Positions 9,303 through 18,226 of a stretch of DNA of 64,000 nt are shown here, one piece after another. Numbering within the stretch: position 1 is the stretch's first letter; each line of letters opens with the position of its first letter. The stretch comes from Muribaculaceae bacterium. GTDB taxonomy: Bacteria > Bacteroidota > Bacteroidia > Bacteroidales > Muribaculaceae. The DNA lies in the NCBI GenBank assembly GCA_017555085.1, contig JAFZHD010000018.1:62001-126000 (forward strand), written 5' to 3'. The notes under the pieces were generated by a model. It made no database searches. It was not told where the DNA came from and worked only from the letters and a program-made list of their open reading frames with translations. A program made the translations under genes and the position numbers.

Positions 9303-10716
9303 TTAGTGCGTGTTTTAATGATTTTACAAATTCTGCTGCCAATTTGCGCCCTCCGGTATATGACAGATGGATGTAATCTTTATTCACGAGTTTCTGCTCA
9401 GCCCATTTTACAGATGCATCTTCGCCGCCCATTGCCACACGAGTATCCCAAAAAGCGCATCTGCATTTTTGCGCCAAGTGTCGTTGGGCATTAATCATAA
9501 TGGGAACGTTGCTCATAGTGTGAACTTCGTTGCCTCTTTTACTTGCGCGGTCGCCAATACCCATAATAAGAATATCGGTATTGGGATAACATTGTCTGAT
9601 TTTGGCTATCACATTTTCCATCGTGTGCATGTAGCCGCTAAAATCTTTTTGACCTGCACTCATGGCATTCATGCCAAATTCTAGGATAATTAAATCGTAG
9701 GCAATATACTGTGATAATTGTTGTGCCAAATCATTGTTAAGGCGAGATAATGTTGTGCCAGAGTTGCCTCTTGTAGACATGCAATCAAATGTGATTCCCT
9801 TTTTGTTTTCAAGCCAAACGCCAATACCTATGAGTGAATCAGCATTAATCTTTACCTTAAACAAATCGGTGGTATCGCTAATTTCAAGACATTGCAACTT
9901 GGCGGAATTAGCAGTAACTGCATTTTCTTGTGTCTTATTTGATGTAGTGAGAGTTATATTGGCGTTTCTTGAAGTTAAGAACACGAATTTTGATGACTGC
10001 CATGAATCAAGGTGGCGTGCATAGTTTGTTCCTTTATAGGTTGATTGAGAGTTGCCGCGGCAAACAGAGTATTGTTGTGATATGGTAAATAATTTGTTAG
10101 ATACTCTGCCTTTAACAAGGTCATATACATTCCATCCGCTGCTGCTTTGTTTGAGGGAACGTCTAAAACCCGGGAATTCCGAATGCATGTTGACATACCC
10201 TACTCCCGCACCGCCGTATTCGTCTTGCAGTAATTCGCGAATGTGTTGTGAGAATATATCGCCTTCAATATAAGAGTCGCCCAACATGGCAATGCGTACA
10301 GGTCGATTTAAAGACTCCTTGTTGGCCAATGCTTTTTTGAGATTATATAGAGCAGTTCCGTTGCCTGTGTAATCTTCGATTATAATCTTATCGCCTTGGC
10401 GAGGGTTAATCAAAGTGTCAACAGCGATGTAGTTGCTATCGCTGTTAATGGGTTCAGATACAAACTCATTCGTGATAGAATCGTCTTCAATTATAGGAAC
10501 GACTGTTTCAACCGATTGTATTTGTGGTTGAGACATAGTGTCTGTACTATATACATCTATCAGAGTGTCATTTTCGACAATTTCACTGAAAAGGTTATAA
10601 TCTTGTATCCAACCGTTAGTCAGTATACTTAATGGCAGTAACGAAACTGCAATTAAGGTTGATATTGCCAGTAATAATATGACAAAGGGATTGCCTTTAC
10701 GAGAGGAATTATCCAT
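9295..10716 (-). CDS. Membrane-anchored SGNH/GDSL-fold protein
   Basis: This 473-residue protein has one N-terminal transmembrane helix (about residues 11-32), a linker of roughly 100 residues rich in acidic and polar residues, and then an SGNH domain: MLGDSYIEGD with the nucleophile serine, LEFGMNAMS, and DYIHLSYTGG with the catalytic Asp/His. The layout resembles the tethered acetyltransferase partners of MBOAT proteins. It overlaps menF by 8 bases upstream and the second SGNH gene by 8 bases downstream. The two SGNH proteins are only distantly alike outside the motifs, so they may act in sequence, for example transfer and editing. That division of labour is inference. Confidence 0.82.
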   Translation of the reverse strand: MDNSSRKGNPFVILLLAISTLIAVSLLPLSILTNGWIQDYNLFSEIVENDTLIDVYSTDTMSQPQIQSVETVVPIIEDDSITNEFVSEPINSDSNYIAVDTLINPRQGDKIIIEDYTGNGTALYNLKKALANKESLNRPVRIAMLGDSYIEGDIFSQHIRELLQDEYGGAGVGYVNMHSEFPGFRRSLKQSSSGWNVYDLVKGRVSNKLFTISQQYSVCRGNSQSTYKGTNYARHLDSWQSSKFVFLTSRNANITLTTSNKTQENAVTANSAKLQCLEISDTTDLFKVKINADSLIGIGVWLENKKGITFDCMSTRGNSGTTLSRLNNDLAQQLSQYIAYDLIILEFGMNAMSAGQKDFSGYMHTMENVIAKIRQCYPNTDILIMGIGDRASKRGNEVHTMSNVPIMINAQRHLAQKCRCAFWDTRVAMGGEDASVKWAEQKLVNKDYIHLSYTGGRKLAAEFVKSLKHALND

Positions 10717-11773
10717 AAAGAATCATTGTGTCTAACAAAGGAAGTAATTTGTAGAATGTTTCATTCCATTCATCTTTGGGATCTGATTTGGCAGTCAAAC
10801 CACCACCTGCATAGGCACACACTCGGTCTTGGCTAAAATGTGCGCAACGCAGATTTACATAGAAATGATATCCGTTTTTGTCGCAGATACCTACAAATCC
10901 CGAATAGCAAAATCGTGGGTGCACCTCAAATCTTTCAATATCGGCAAGCGCATCTTTTGATGGATATCCCAATACGGCAGGTGTAGGACTTAAAGTAAAT
11001 AACACATCTTCCAAAGACGCATTATTCAAATTGCCTGTAATTTTGTGGCACAAGTGCTCAATTTTGCCAAAGGGTATATTTTCTTGTTCGCCAATTTTAT
11101 ATTCAACGCCCAATCCTTGAAGTGTTGATGCGATATAATCGGTAACGAAATTATGTTCTTCAATGTTCTTGGTGTCCCATTCGGTATTGTCGTCAGATAT
11201 GGGGCGTGTGCCAGCAAGCGACATTGTTGTGAACGAGTTGTCCTTGATCGATGCGTCAAGCAAAATCTCGGGTGTTGCACCTATCCAACATCCTGTTTCG
11301 CGAGAAAAATAAGCATGTCTGAAACAACCGGGGTTGTTTTCAAAATATGCATCAATAATGTTGGGCCAATTAAACTCTGAATTGCAGCAATATACGCGTG
11401 AAAGGACTGTTTTTCCCCCTCGTTTTTTCAGACCGTCAACAATTTGATGTACTTGTCCGTAATACTGAATTTCTTTTGTTTCACAGGGCCAAGGAGTTAT
11501 ATCGGGGTCTTCGCGGAATTTCAGTGAAGATAGATTGCTGATAATTTCTTTTGCCGACATTTCAGGCTTTATGCCAATTGTATAAGGACCTTCATTATTG
11601 AAGAAATTGGCAAAAAATTGAGGAGTGCCATCAAACTCGGCTTTTGCCTCTGTTGGCGCTGATGGATTAGCAAAGAAAACGCATCGCTTGCTATTAGGCA
11701 AAGCATAAATACAAAACGGAATGTTCATACTTATGCAAATCGATATCGCTTTTTTAGTAGTGGGGCCTATCAT
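10709..11773 (-). CDS. menF: Isochorismate synthase (MenF/EntC family)
   Basis: This chorismate-binding enzyme converts chorismate to isochorismate, the entry point to menaquinone. Motifs are WIGATPEILLDAS, SLAGTRP, EEHNFVTDYI, EHLCHKITGNL, TPAVLGYPS and AYAGGGLT. The 354-residue length is compact, as in other Bacteroidota MenF. Its ATG shares one base with the rimO stop (TAATG), indicating coupled translation. EntC-like siderophore use is an alternative, but the downstream menD, menB, menC and menE argue for menaquinone. Confidence 0.92.
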   Translation of the reverse strand: MIGPTTKKAISICISMNIPFCIYALPNSKRCVFFANPSAPTEAKAEFDGTPQFFANFFNNEGPYTIGIKPEMSAKEIISNLSSLKFREDPDITPWPCETKEIQYYGQVHQIVDGLKKRGGKTVLSRVYCCNSEFNWPNIIDAYFENNPGCFRHAYFSRETGCWIGATPEILLDASIKDNSFTTMSLAGTRPISDDNTEWDTKNIEEHNFVTDYIASTLQGLGVEYKIGEQENIPFGKIEHLCHKITGNLNNASLEDVLFTLSPTPAVLGYPSKDALADIERFEVHPRFCYSGFVGICDKNGYHFYVNLRCAHFSQDRVCAYAGGGLTAKSDPKDEWNETFYKLLPLLDTMILYG

Positions 11774-13062
11774 TAATCAGCAATTTTTGCTATTAATTCA
11801 AACGGCATAGCCAATTTTATGACAACATCATAGAACTCCCCTATTTCAAGTTCATAATCTTTTTCGATTAGAACTTCTGGGTCAACTTCGGGAGAATCCC
11901 ACTGTGTGCGACCAACATAATAATCTTCTTCTTCACGGTCGATGATTACTTCGATAGTTTGCCCTATTTTGGCTTCATTTAAATCCAATGCAATTTGTTC
12001 TTGTGCGGCCATAATTTGAGACAAGCGGTCTTGCTTAACGTCGTCGGTGATATTGTCTTCAAAATGGCGAGCAGCATAAGTGTCGTCTTCTTCGCAATAG
12101 GCAAATGCACCCATGCGTTCAAACTTGGCCTCTTTGACAAATTCAAGTAATTCGTTAAACTCGTCTTCGCCTTCGCCCGGGAAGCCAACCATAAGTGTGG
12201 TGCGGAGATGCAATCCTGGCACTCGTCTGCGCATTTCACCAATAAGTTCGTGGGTTTCTTGCGATGTTATGTGTCGGCGCATATTATCAAGGACTTTATC
12301 GTTGATGTGCTGCAGCGCAATATCAAGATATTTACACACATTGTCGCGACGAGCCATAACATCTAAAATATCCATTGGGAATTGAGATGGATATGCATAA
12401 TGCAATCTCAACCACTTAACGCCGGGAATGTCAGCCAAAGTGTCGACCAATTCGGCCAATTTCATTTCACCATAGAGGTCAAGTCCATAACTTGACAGGT
12501 CTTGGGCAATGATGTTAAACTCTTTAACGCCACGAGAAACAAGTGTTTTAACCTCTTCGACAATATCCTCTATTGAGCGTGAAGTAAAACGTCCAGTGAT
12601 AATCGGAATTGCACAAAATGCGCAAAAACGATTGCAGCCTTCTGCAATTTTAAGATATGCGTGATGTGGAGGAGTTGTAATTACGCGGTCATATTTGGCG
12701 TTTTCATTTGATACAGACAAAATATCCGATACTATCTGCAACCAATCAAATTTGCCATACCATTTATCAACTTCTGGAATTTCGGCAGGAAGGTCATCGG
12801 CATATCGTTGAGAAAGACAGCCCATAACATAAAGCGCATCAATGAGCCCGTCATTCTTAGCCTCGGCATATTCCAAGATAGTATTTATAGACTCCTCTTT
12901 TGCGTCTCCGATAAAACCGCAAGTGTTGACAACTACAATATCGCCGTTGGCATGAGGTGCTTCGTGAACAGCCTCAATACCCGCGTCTTCAAACAACTTT
13001 AATACTCGTTCAGAATCAATCAGATTCTTTGAGCATCCCAATGTAATTACATTAACTCTCAT
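11773..13062 (-). CDS. rimO: Ribosomal protein S12 methylthiotransferase RimO
   Basis: This radical-SAM enzyme adds a methylthio group to an aspartate of ribosomal protein S12. The N-terminal domain supplies three auxiliary cluster cysteines (Cys10, Cys48, Cys82). The radical-SAM motif CNRFCAFC gives Cys143, Cys147 and Cys150, followed by the barrel and a C-terminal TRAM domain (about 365-429). MiaB is the main alternative; the LGCSKNLIDSE start and overall length favour RimO. It sits 8 bases after ftsY and overlaps menF by one base. Confidence 0.93.
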   Translation of the reverse strand: MRVNVITLGCSKNLIDSERVLKLFEDAGIEAVHEAPHANGDIVVVNTCGFIGDAKEESINTILEYAEAKNDGLIDALYVMGCLSQRYADDLPAEIPEVDKWYGKFDWLQIVSDILSVSNENAKYDRVITTPPHHAYLKIAEGCNRFCAFCAIPIITGRFTSRSIEDIVEEVKTLVSRGVKEFNIIAQDLSSYGLDLYGEMKLAELVDTLADIPGVKWLRLHYAYPSQFPMDILDVMARRDNVCKYLDIALQHINDKVLDNMRRHITSQETHELIGEMRRRVPGLHLRTTLMVGFPGEGEDEFNELLEFVKEAKFERMGAFAYCEEDDTYAARHFEDNITDDVKQDRLSQIMAAQEQIALDLNEAKIGQTIEVIIDREEEDYYVGRTQWDSPEVDPEVLIEKDYELEIGEFYDVVIKLAMPFELIAKIAD

Positions 13063-13070
13063 AGTTGCGA

Positions 13071-14039
13071 TTAATCTATATTGTTGCCAAATAATGATTC
13101 CACAAATTCGCGTTTATGGAATACTTGCAAATCGGTAATGCCTTCACCAAGGCCGATGTATTTAACGGGAATTTTGAATTGGTCACTGATGCCGATAACA
13201 ACGCCTCCTTTGGCTGTGCCATCTAGTTTGGTAATGGCCAATTCGTTTACATTTGTGGCGGCAACAAATTGACGTGCCTGCTCAAATGCATTTTGACCAG
13301 TTGAACCATCAAGCACTAAAAGCACTTCATGGGGTGCATCAGGGACGATTTTTTGCATCACATTGCGAATTTTAGTCAATTCGTCCATGAGACCTTTTTT
13401 GTTGTGAAGACGACCGGCTGTGTCAATGATAACAACATCAATGTCATTAGCAACGGCCGAAGACAATGTGTCGTAAGCAACAGAAGCGGGGTCTGCACCC
13501 AATTTTTGCTTGATTACGGGAACACCAGCGCGTTCGCCCCAAACATCGAGTTGCTCAACAGCAGCAGCACGGAATGTGTCAGCAGCACCAAGCATTACTT
13601 TATTGCCAGCCGCTTTGAATTGATATGCCAATTTGCCGATAGTAGTTGTTTTGCCAACACCGTTTACTCCAACAACCATAATGACATGAGGTTTATGGTC
13701 GGCAGGCACGGTGAAATCGTCAAGAGAAGATTCGTTGTTGTTTTCAGCAAGAAGTTCGGTGATTTCTTCGCAGAGCATTCGGTTTAATTCTTCTGAACCG
13801 ACATATTTGTCGCGAGCAACGCGTTTTTCGATGCGTTCAATGATTTTCAAAGTAGTTTCAACACCAACATCAGATGTGATGAATACTTCTTCAAGGTTAT
13901 CAAGTACTTCATCATCAATTTTTGATTTACCTGCGATGGCATGGGCGATTTTGGCAAATACACCCTGTTTAGTGCGTTCAAGACCTTTATCTAATGTCTC
14001 TTTTTTCTCTTTTGAAAAAAACTTACTGAAAAATCCCAT
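13071..14039 (-). CDS. ftsY: Signal recognition particle receptor FtsY
   Basis: FtsY docks SRP-bound ribosomes at the membrane and hydrolyses GTP together with Ffh. The protein has a short basic N-terminal helix, the N domain (to about residue 100), and a G domain with GVNGVGKTTT (P-loop, about 124-133), DTFRAAAVEQL, DTAGRLHNK, TKLDGTAKGG and GLGEGITDL. It lacks the long acidic A domain of E. coli FtsY, as is common in this phylum. It is the first gene of the operon that runs through rimO into the men genes; its promoter is at 14065-14096. Confidence 0.96.
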   Translation of the reverse strand: MGFFSKFFSKEKKETLDKGLERTKQGVFAKIAHAIAGKSKIDDEVLDNLEEVFITSDVGVETTLKIIERIEKRVARDKYVGSEELNRMLCEEITELLAENNNESSLDDFTVPADHKPHVIMVVGVNGVGKTTTIGKLAYQFKAAGNKVMLGAADTFRAAAVEQLDVWGERAGVPVIKQKLGADPASVAYDTLSSAVANDIDVVIIDTAGRLHNKKGLMDELTKIRNVMQKIVPDAPHEVLLVLDGSTGQNAFEQARQFVAATNVNELAITKLDGTAKGGVVIGISDQFKIPVKYIGLGEGITDLQVFHKREFVESLFGNNID

Positions 14040-14064
14040 TATTTTTAATCGATTAATTAGACTA

Positions 14065-14096
14065 CAAAGTTACTCAATTTAATTCATTCTCACAAC
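14065..14096 (-). promoter_or_regulatory. Promoter of the ftsY-rimO-men operon
   Basis: On the minus strand GTTG (14096-14093), a 20-base spacer and TAACTTTG (14072-14065) fit the Bacteroidota -33/-7 pattern. Transcription would start near 14060, about 20 bases before the ftsY ATG. Confidence 0.65.
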
Positions 14097-14181
14097 TTAT
14101 GGCTATTGATGTCATTTAATCGCTTGAATTTTCAATAAATTCAGCATATTTTGTTCAGGAATTTTGCTCCTTTAGAACAAA

Positions 14182-14218
14182 AAAAGTGGGATAATGCGTG
14201 TTGCACTACCCCACTTTT
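14182..14218 (-). terminator. Terminator of the lipoprotein gene
   Basis: Arms AAAAGTGGG (14182-14190) and CCCACTTTT (14210-14218) pair. On the minus strand the stem runs into a run of T. It ends the transcript that includes the gene at 14234-15094. Confidence 0.8.
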
Positions 14219-14233
14219 AGGCCTTAGGTAAGC

Positions 14234-15094
14234 TTAGTCAACTTGAACGATTAAATAATTGCTGAAACCCCAAAATTTGTCGGGATTGAGGATGTTGATA
14301 ACCTTTGTGCTGTTTTCTTCAACAATTTCATAAGAATCAGCCGGGTGATTGGTCAATATCTTAGCTTTTTTAGCGTGAGTTGGAATTGATGTGAGCGAGC
14401 GTTTGTCGGCAGTAGTAAAGTAACCTTGCTCGAAATCGCTCTTCATGATTTTTGTTTTTTTGAGGAAGCCAGTTTCAATGATTTTAGACGATTTGAGTTC
14501 CTTTTTAGTACCAACTGCATAATAGCAAGTGTTCAACTCATTTGCCAAATTGATAGACTCTTCTTGAGCTATTTCTTTTTCTTGGGTAACATTAGCGACC
14601 TCAGTGTTTAAAGAGTCAACTTGTTGGCCTAATTGACCGATGCGAACATTAGCAGCTGCAAGGTCGGTTTTGAGAGTTGTAATTGTTTGTTCTTGCTCTT
14701 CTATTTGAACTTTTAAGTTTTCGATAGTCTTTTTGAGATTGGCACTATAACCTTGTGATTTCTTGAGTTTTGCCTCAAGTTCTTTAAGTTTTTCTTTACG
14801 CGATTGAAGTTCTCGTTGAATGGCTTGAATATCATTAACTATTTTATCCTTTTGCGACATTTGCTCACCGTTGAGATTGCTTGAATTGCTCAAAATGTTT
14901 TCCATCGCTTTGAGTTGCTCCATGCCGTCGTTTATTTCGTTAATCAAGCAAAACAAACTGTCTTGGTTGGCCAACGCTACGTGCAAAGAATCACCCAAGA
15001 TTACATTGCGGTCTTCGGCTTGTTTGAGCTTTTCGCCATTACATGCCACAAGCGCGAATGCGGCTATGGCAGAGATGAATAAAGATTTCTTCAT
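14234..15094 (-). CDS. Coiled-coil lipoprotein of unknown function
   Basis: The 286-residue product starts with a lipoprotein signal peptide; the lipobox ends at Cys18 (LVAC-N). Residues about 25-180 are a long heptad-rich coiled coil full of K, E, Q and L (for example KLKELEAKLKKSQ and IEEQEQTITTL). The C-terminal 90 residues form a more ordered segment with KKELKSSKIIETGFLKKTK. I recognise no named family. A periplasmic or outer-membrane-anchored structural spacer is plausible. It follows rsmI after 29 bases and is closed by a terminator, so it is probably the last gene of that operon. Confidence 0.75.
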   Translation of the reverse strand: MKKSLFISAIAAFALVACNGEKLKQAEDRNVILGDSLHVALANQDSLFCLINEINDGMEQLKAMENILSNSSNLNGEQMSQKDKIVNDIQAIQRELQSRKEKLKELEAKLKKSQGYSANLKKTIENLKVQIEEQEQTITTLKTDLAAANVRIGQLGQQVDSLNTEVANVTQEKEIAQEESINLANELNTCYYAVGTKKELKSSKIIETGFLKKTKIMKSDFEQGYFTTADKRSLTSIPTHAKKAKILTNHPADSYEIVEENSTKVINILNPDKFWGFSNYLIVQVD

Positions 15095-15123
15095 GATTGA
15101 GAATATTAGAAAATTGATAAGAA

Positions 15124-15840
15124 TTATTGCTTATATTTATTTTTATGTAGGGGCTTTTCTGCCTTTTCGCGATATCCACTAACTACAATAACAATTTCGC
15201 CTCGTGGATTGTTCGCAGTAAAATACTCAACAAGTTGGCCCAATGTGCCGCGATGTGTAGTGTCGTGCAGTTTTGAAATTTCACGAGAGACAGATGCCTC
15301 GCGGTCATCTCCACATGCTTCGGCTAATTGTTGGAGAGTTTTAACCAATCTGACAGGAGACTCATATATAATAAAAGTTCTTGGCTCAACTGCCAGTTCA
15401 GCCAAACGAGTTGCTCTACCCTTTTTCAATGGCAAAAAGCCTTCAAAACAAAAGCGTTCGCAAGGTAGTCCCGAGTTAACCAATGCGGGCACAAATGCTG
15501 TTGGTCCAGGTAATGTTTCAACTTCGATGTCTAATTTGCGACATTCTCTGACGACAAGAAATCCAGGGTCGGAAATAGCCGGAGTGCCTGCGTCACTAAT
15601 TAATGAAATTGTTTCGCCTGCTTCAAGTCTTTTCATTACAGAGTCGAGAGTCTCATGCTCATTGAATTTGTGATGGCTCAACATCGGCACATTAATGCCA
15701 AAATGGCGCAAAAGCACACTGCTTGTACGAGTGTCTTCGGCAAGAATGAGACTACTTTTTGTCAGAGTTGCGATGGCTCTCGGAGCCATATCTTCGAGGT
15801 TTCCAACAGGGGTGGGTACGATATATAATTTGCCGCTCAT
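15124..15840 (-). CDS. rsmI: 16S rRNA (cytidine(1402)-2'-O)-methyltransferase
   Basis: This SAM-dependent methyltransferase of the tetrapyrrole-methylase fold modifies C1402 in the decoding centre of 16S rRNA. It shows VGNLEDMAPRAIATL, LAEDTRTS, ISDAGTPAISDPG and LPGPTAFVPALVNSGLP in the expected order; the 238-residue length is typical of Bacteroidota. It begins 2 bases after the upstream acidic-protein gene, so the two are likely cotranscribed. Confidence 0.94.
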   Translation of the reverse strand: MSGKLYIVPTPVGNLEDMAPRAIATLTKSSLILAEDTRTSSVLLRHFGINVPMLSHHKFNEHETLDSVMKRLEAGETISLISDAGTPAISDPGFLVVRECRKLDIEVETLPGPTAFVPALVNSGLPCERFCFEGFLPLKKGRATRLAELAVEPRTFIIYESPVRLVKTLQQLAEACGDDREASVSREISKLHDTTHRGTLGQLVEYFTANNPRGEIVIVVSGYREKAEKPLHKNKYKQ

Positions 15841-15842
15841 GA

Positions 15843-16778
15843 TTATTGTTTGCTTGCAAAGTGTTTTTGAATAATTGCCATAAAGTCTTTTACATCATCA
15901 TTGTCTTTGTCCCATTCTAGGTCTTCGAAGAAGTACTCTTCGGCCTCACTAATTGTAGTCATTGCTGACAAAAGATTTAATGTGTCGTTCATCTCAATTT
16001 CGCTGTTGGCAAACAGTTCGCGCTTGAAACGGTATCGGTCGTTTATGGTAAACGCGTGTTTGAGGTCTTTTGACTCGTTTACAGCAATTTTATGTTCAAC
16101 AGTCCAACCAGTGTTTTGTGGTTCATCATTGATAAATTCGTCAATAGTATTGCCGCTGATATATTGGTCGATATCATTATTAATTGCATCAATGTCTGCG
16201 GAATTATCGTCAAATTCGGTTACATCATTGTCAACGATTTCAATTTCGTCATCGATTAATTCAATGTCATCCTCTTCATCACATACGACATAATCATCGT
16301 CATCTGTATCTTCAAATTCAACGACTTCTGGTTCAATAACATCTGTTGCTTCTGATGATTCAGAATCTTCATTATCATCGTCAATCGGCTCTATTTCTGG
16401 CCCGTCAATGGTTTCTTCATCATCGTCGATATTGCCGTTTGACCTATCTTCATCTGCATCTTCCGATACATCTTCGTACGTATCAAAATCATCTTCTAAA
16501 TTACCGTGTGCACGATCAGATTCATCTTCATCTTCCGCGATGATTATTGCTTCGTGCAGAGGTTCTAATGTTAACTCAATAGTATCTTCAATGTCTTCAC
16601 TTTCGTTGTTTAAAGAGTCAATATAATCGTGTGTAATAGCAGCCAAGTCCTTTGATTTAGACTCAATTAAACAGAGTATATCTTTCAAAGGATCATCCTC
16701 TTTTTTATCTGCAAGAAGTGTCAACCCTTCAATTTCGCATGCTAATTGCCAAATTTGTTCTAATGATTTATAGTTCAT
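15843..16778 (-). CDS. Highly acidic conserved hypothetical protein
   Basis: This 311-residue protein has three parts. The N-terminal helix region (1-60) is followed by an extremely Asp/Glu-rich, probably disordered middle (about 60-215). A compact C-terminal domain (about 220-311) begins TINDRYRFKRELF and ends with helices ending IIQKHFASK. It has no signal peptide and no catalytic motif I know. A similar ordered C-terminal piece occurs, from memory, in other Bacteroidales hypothetical proteins. A role as a nucleic-acid mimic or chaperone-like acidic protein is speculation. A TAAGTTTG box just upstream, inside the end of the dacB gene, may drive it and rsmI. Confidence 0.7.
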   Translation of the reverse strand: MNYKSLEQIWQLACEIEGLTLLADKKEDDPLKDILCLIESKSKDLAAITHDYIDSLNNESEDIEDTIELTLEPLHEAIIIAEDEDESDRAHGNLEDDFDTYEDVSEDADEDRSNGNIDDDEETIDGPEIEPIDDDNEDSESSEATDVIEPEVVEFEDTDDDDYVVCDEEDDIELIDDEIEIVDNDVTEFDDNSADIDAINNDIDQYISGNTIDEFINDEPQNTGWTVEHKIAVNESKDLKHAFTINDRYRFKRELFANSEIEMNDTLNLLSAMTTISEAEEYFFEDLEWDKDNDDVKDFMAIIQKHFASKQ

Positions 16779-16805
16779 AATGGTAACTTGATGTCAATTA
16801 ATGTA

Positions 16806-16813
16806 CAAACTTA
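16806..16813 (-). promoter_or_regulatory. Candidate -7 box for the acidic-protein/rsmI operon
   Basis: TAAGTTTG on the minus strand matches TAnnTTTG and lies 28 bases before the ATG at 16778. It overlaps the region just past the dacB stop codon. No clear -33 TTTG is present at the normal distance. Confidence 0.4.
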
Positions 16814-16814
16814 C

Positions 16815-18167
16815 TTAAAAAATTCCTAATAAGAAATTTTCAATCTCTTTTCGAAGCGCAAATCTTTCGCAAAAAAAGTTATTAATCATTATGACAACGC
16901 TGTGCGTAGGCTCTCCTTCGTCGTCAAGCATATAACCGCCATAGCATTGAATTCCGCTCATACTGCCGGTTTTCAATGCCAACTTACCCTCTAAACGAGT
17001 GCCTTTACCAAAGTTTTTCATTGTGCCATCTTTGCCTGCTCGCGGAAAAGTTGCAACGTAGTCATTTTTGTGCTTGGAGTTATACATCATACGATATACA
17101 TCGCCAATGAATTTTGGCGTCAACAAATCTAATCGCGACAAGCCGCAGCCATCGGCAAGATTTACACATTTACAATTGATGCCTTTTTTCGAAAAGAAGT
17201 TCATCAGCGAATCAATTGAATTTTCGCCGTCAATTGCCTGCATAGTGGCATCAGCAAACATGTTGTCGCTTCTGACCATTAAGCTGCGCAGAATATCGTT
17301 TCGTTTTGGCGATTTATGGCTATATATCAAGATTGTATCGGGATAATTTGCATTCGTTTGGCGAGTGAATGTGATAGAGTCGCTATTAAGAGCGTTAACC
17401 AAATCACACTCAAATGCATGCTTGGTGTTTGGCAAAGAACAACTTGCCTTTACCTCAGGCATTTGTGCGCTATAAGTCCCGTAAACATATAACTCATTTG
17501 AGTTGACGGGTCGGCATAAACTGATTGATTTTTTCGATGCTGATATCAGACCAAGCGACAAATTCAAATCAGGAACTGCAGTGCTAGTAGTATATTGTGA
17601 TGAGTCGGCATTAATTGTTAGGACAAATTTGTTGTCTTTATAATTAAAATCTCGGTAACCAGCACCATAATCCCAAGCGACATCTTCAAGCATCCAACTT
17701 GATGTATAGTCAGCAACATCCTTTGTGTAAATGTATTTAACTTCGCCATTAATGTGGTTTATGCCTTTATTTATGATAGACTTAACTATTGATTTTACAA
17801 ATTTCTTGTTGGCATTGAAGTGTTCCGATTCAAGTGTAGGGTCCGAAGATGTTTCAACAACTATATCACAATATATTGTGCCATTGATGTTTGTTGTGTC
17901 CCCTATCAGATAAACATTTGTCTTATATCTAAAATCTTCTTTTAAATGAAACATTGCTCCTGCAACAGTAATAGACTTAGTTACTGATGCAGGTGACATC
18001 GCTTTACGAGAATTTTCGCTCGCTATTACTTTGTCTGTTTTGAGGTCTTGTATATATATTCCTACTGTTGCAGATTGATAATTCTTAAATTTTAATAGAT
18101 TTTGAGACTGAACAAAATTGGCCGTCAAAATTATCGTTGTTAATATGCTAATTATTCGTTTCATCAT
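16815..18167 (-). CDS. dacB: D-Ala-D-Ala carboxypeptidase/endopeptidase, PBP4 (S13) family
   Basis: This periplasmic penicillin-binding protein trims peptidoglycan stem peptides or cross-links. A signal peptide covers about residues 1-21. The three active-site motifs are present: SVTK (Ser61, Lys64), SDN (300-302) and KTG (399-401). The 450-residue length fits class C PBP4. It is divergent from the TetR gene at 18319, and the shared intergenic region carries an inverted repeat that could link their regulation. Confidence 0.92.
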   Translation of the reverse strand: MMKRIISILTTIILTANFVQSQNLLKFKNYQSATVGIYIQDLKTDKVIASENSRKAMSPASVTKSITVAGAMFHLKEDFRYKTNVYLIGDTTNINGTIYCDIVVETSSDPTLESEHFNANKKFVKSIVKSIINKGINHINGEVKYIYTKDVADYTSSWMLEDVAWDYGAGYRDFNYKDNKFVLTINADSSQYTTSTAVPDLNLSLGLISASKKSISLCRPVNSNELYVYGTYSAQMPEVKASCSLPNTKHAFECDLVNALNSDSITFTRQTNANYPDTILIYSHKSPKRNDILRSLMVRSDNMFADATMQAIDGENSIDSLMNFFSKKGINCKCVNLADGCGLSRLDLLTPKFIGDVYRMMYNSKHKNDYVATFPRAGKDGTMKNFGKGTRLEGKLALKTGSMSGIQCYGGYMLDDEGEPTHSVVIMINNFFCERFALRKEIENFLLGIF

Positions 18168-18226
18168 ATCGTTTCGGATTATTTATGTTACGAAATTACT
18201 CAAAAAAAATGGTAAATTGTTCGTAT

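Noticed and set aside
15901..16293. Serine-rich open frame opposite the acidic protein gene
   Set aside because: It is the complement of Asp/Glu codons (GAT/GAA to ATC/TTC), an artefact of base composition.
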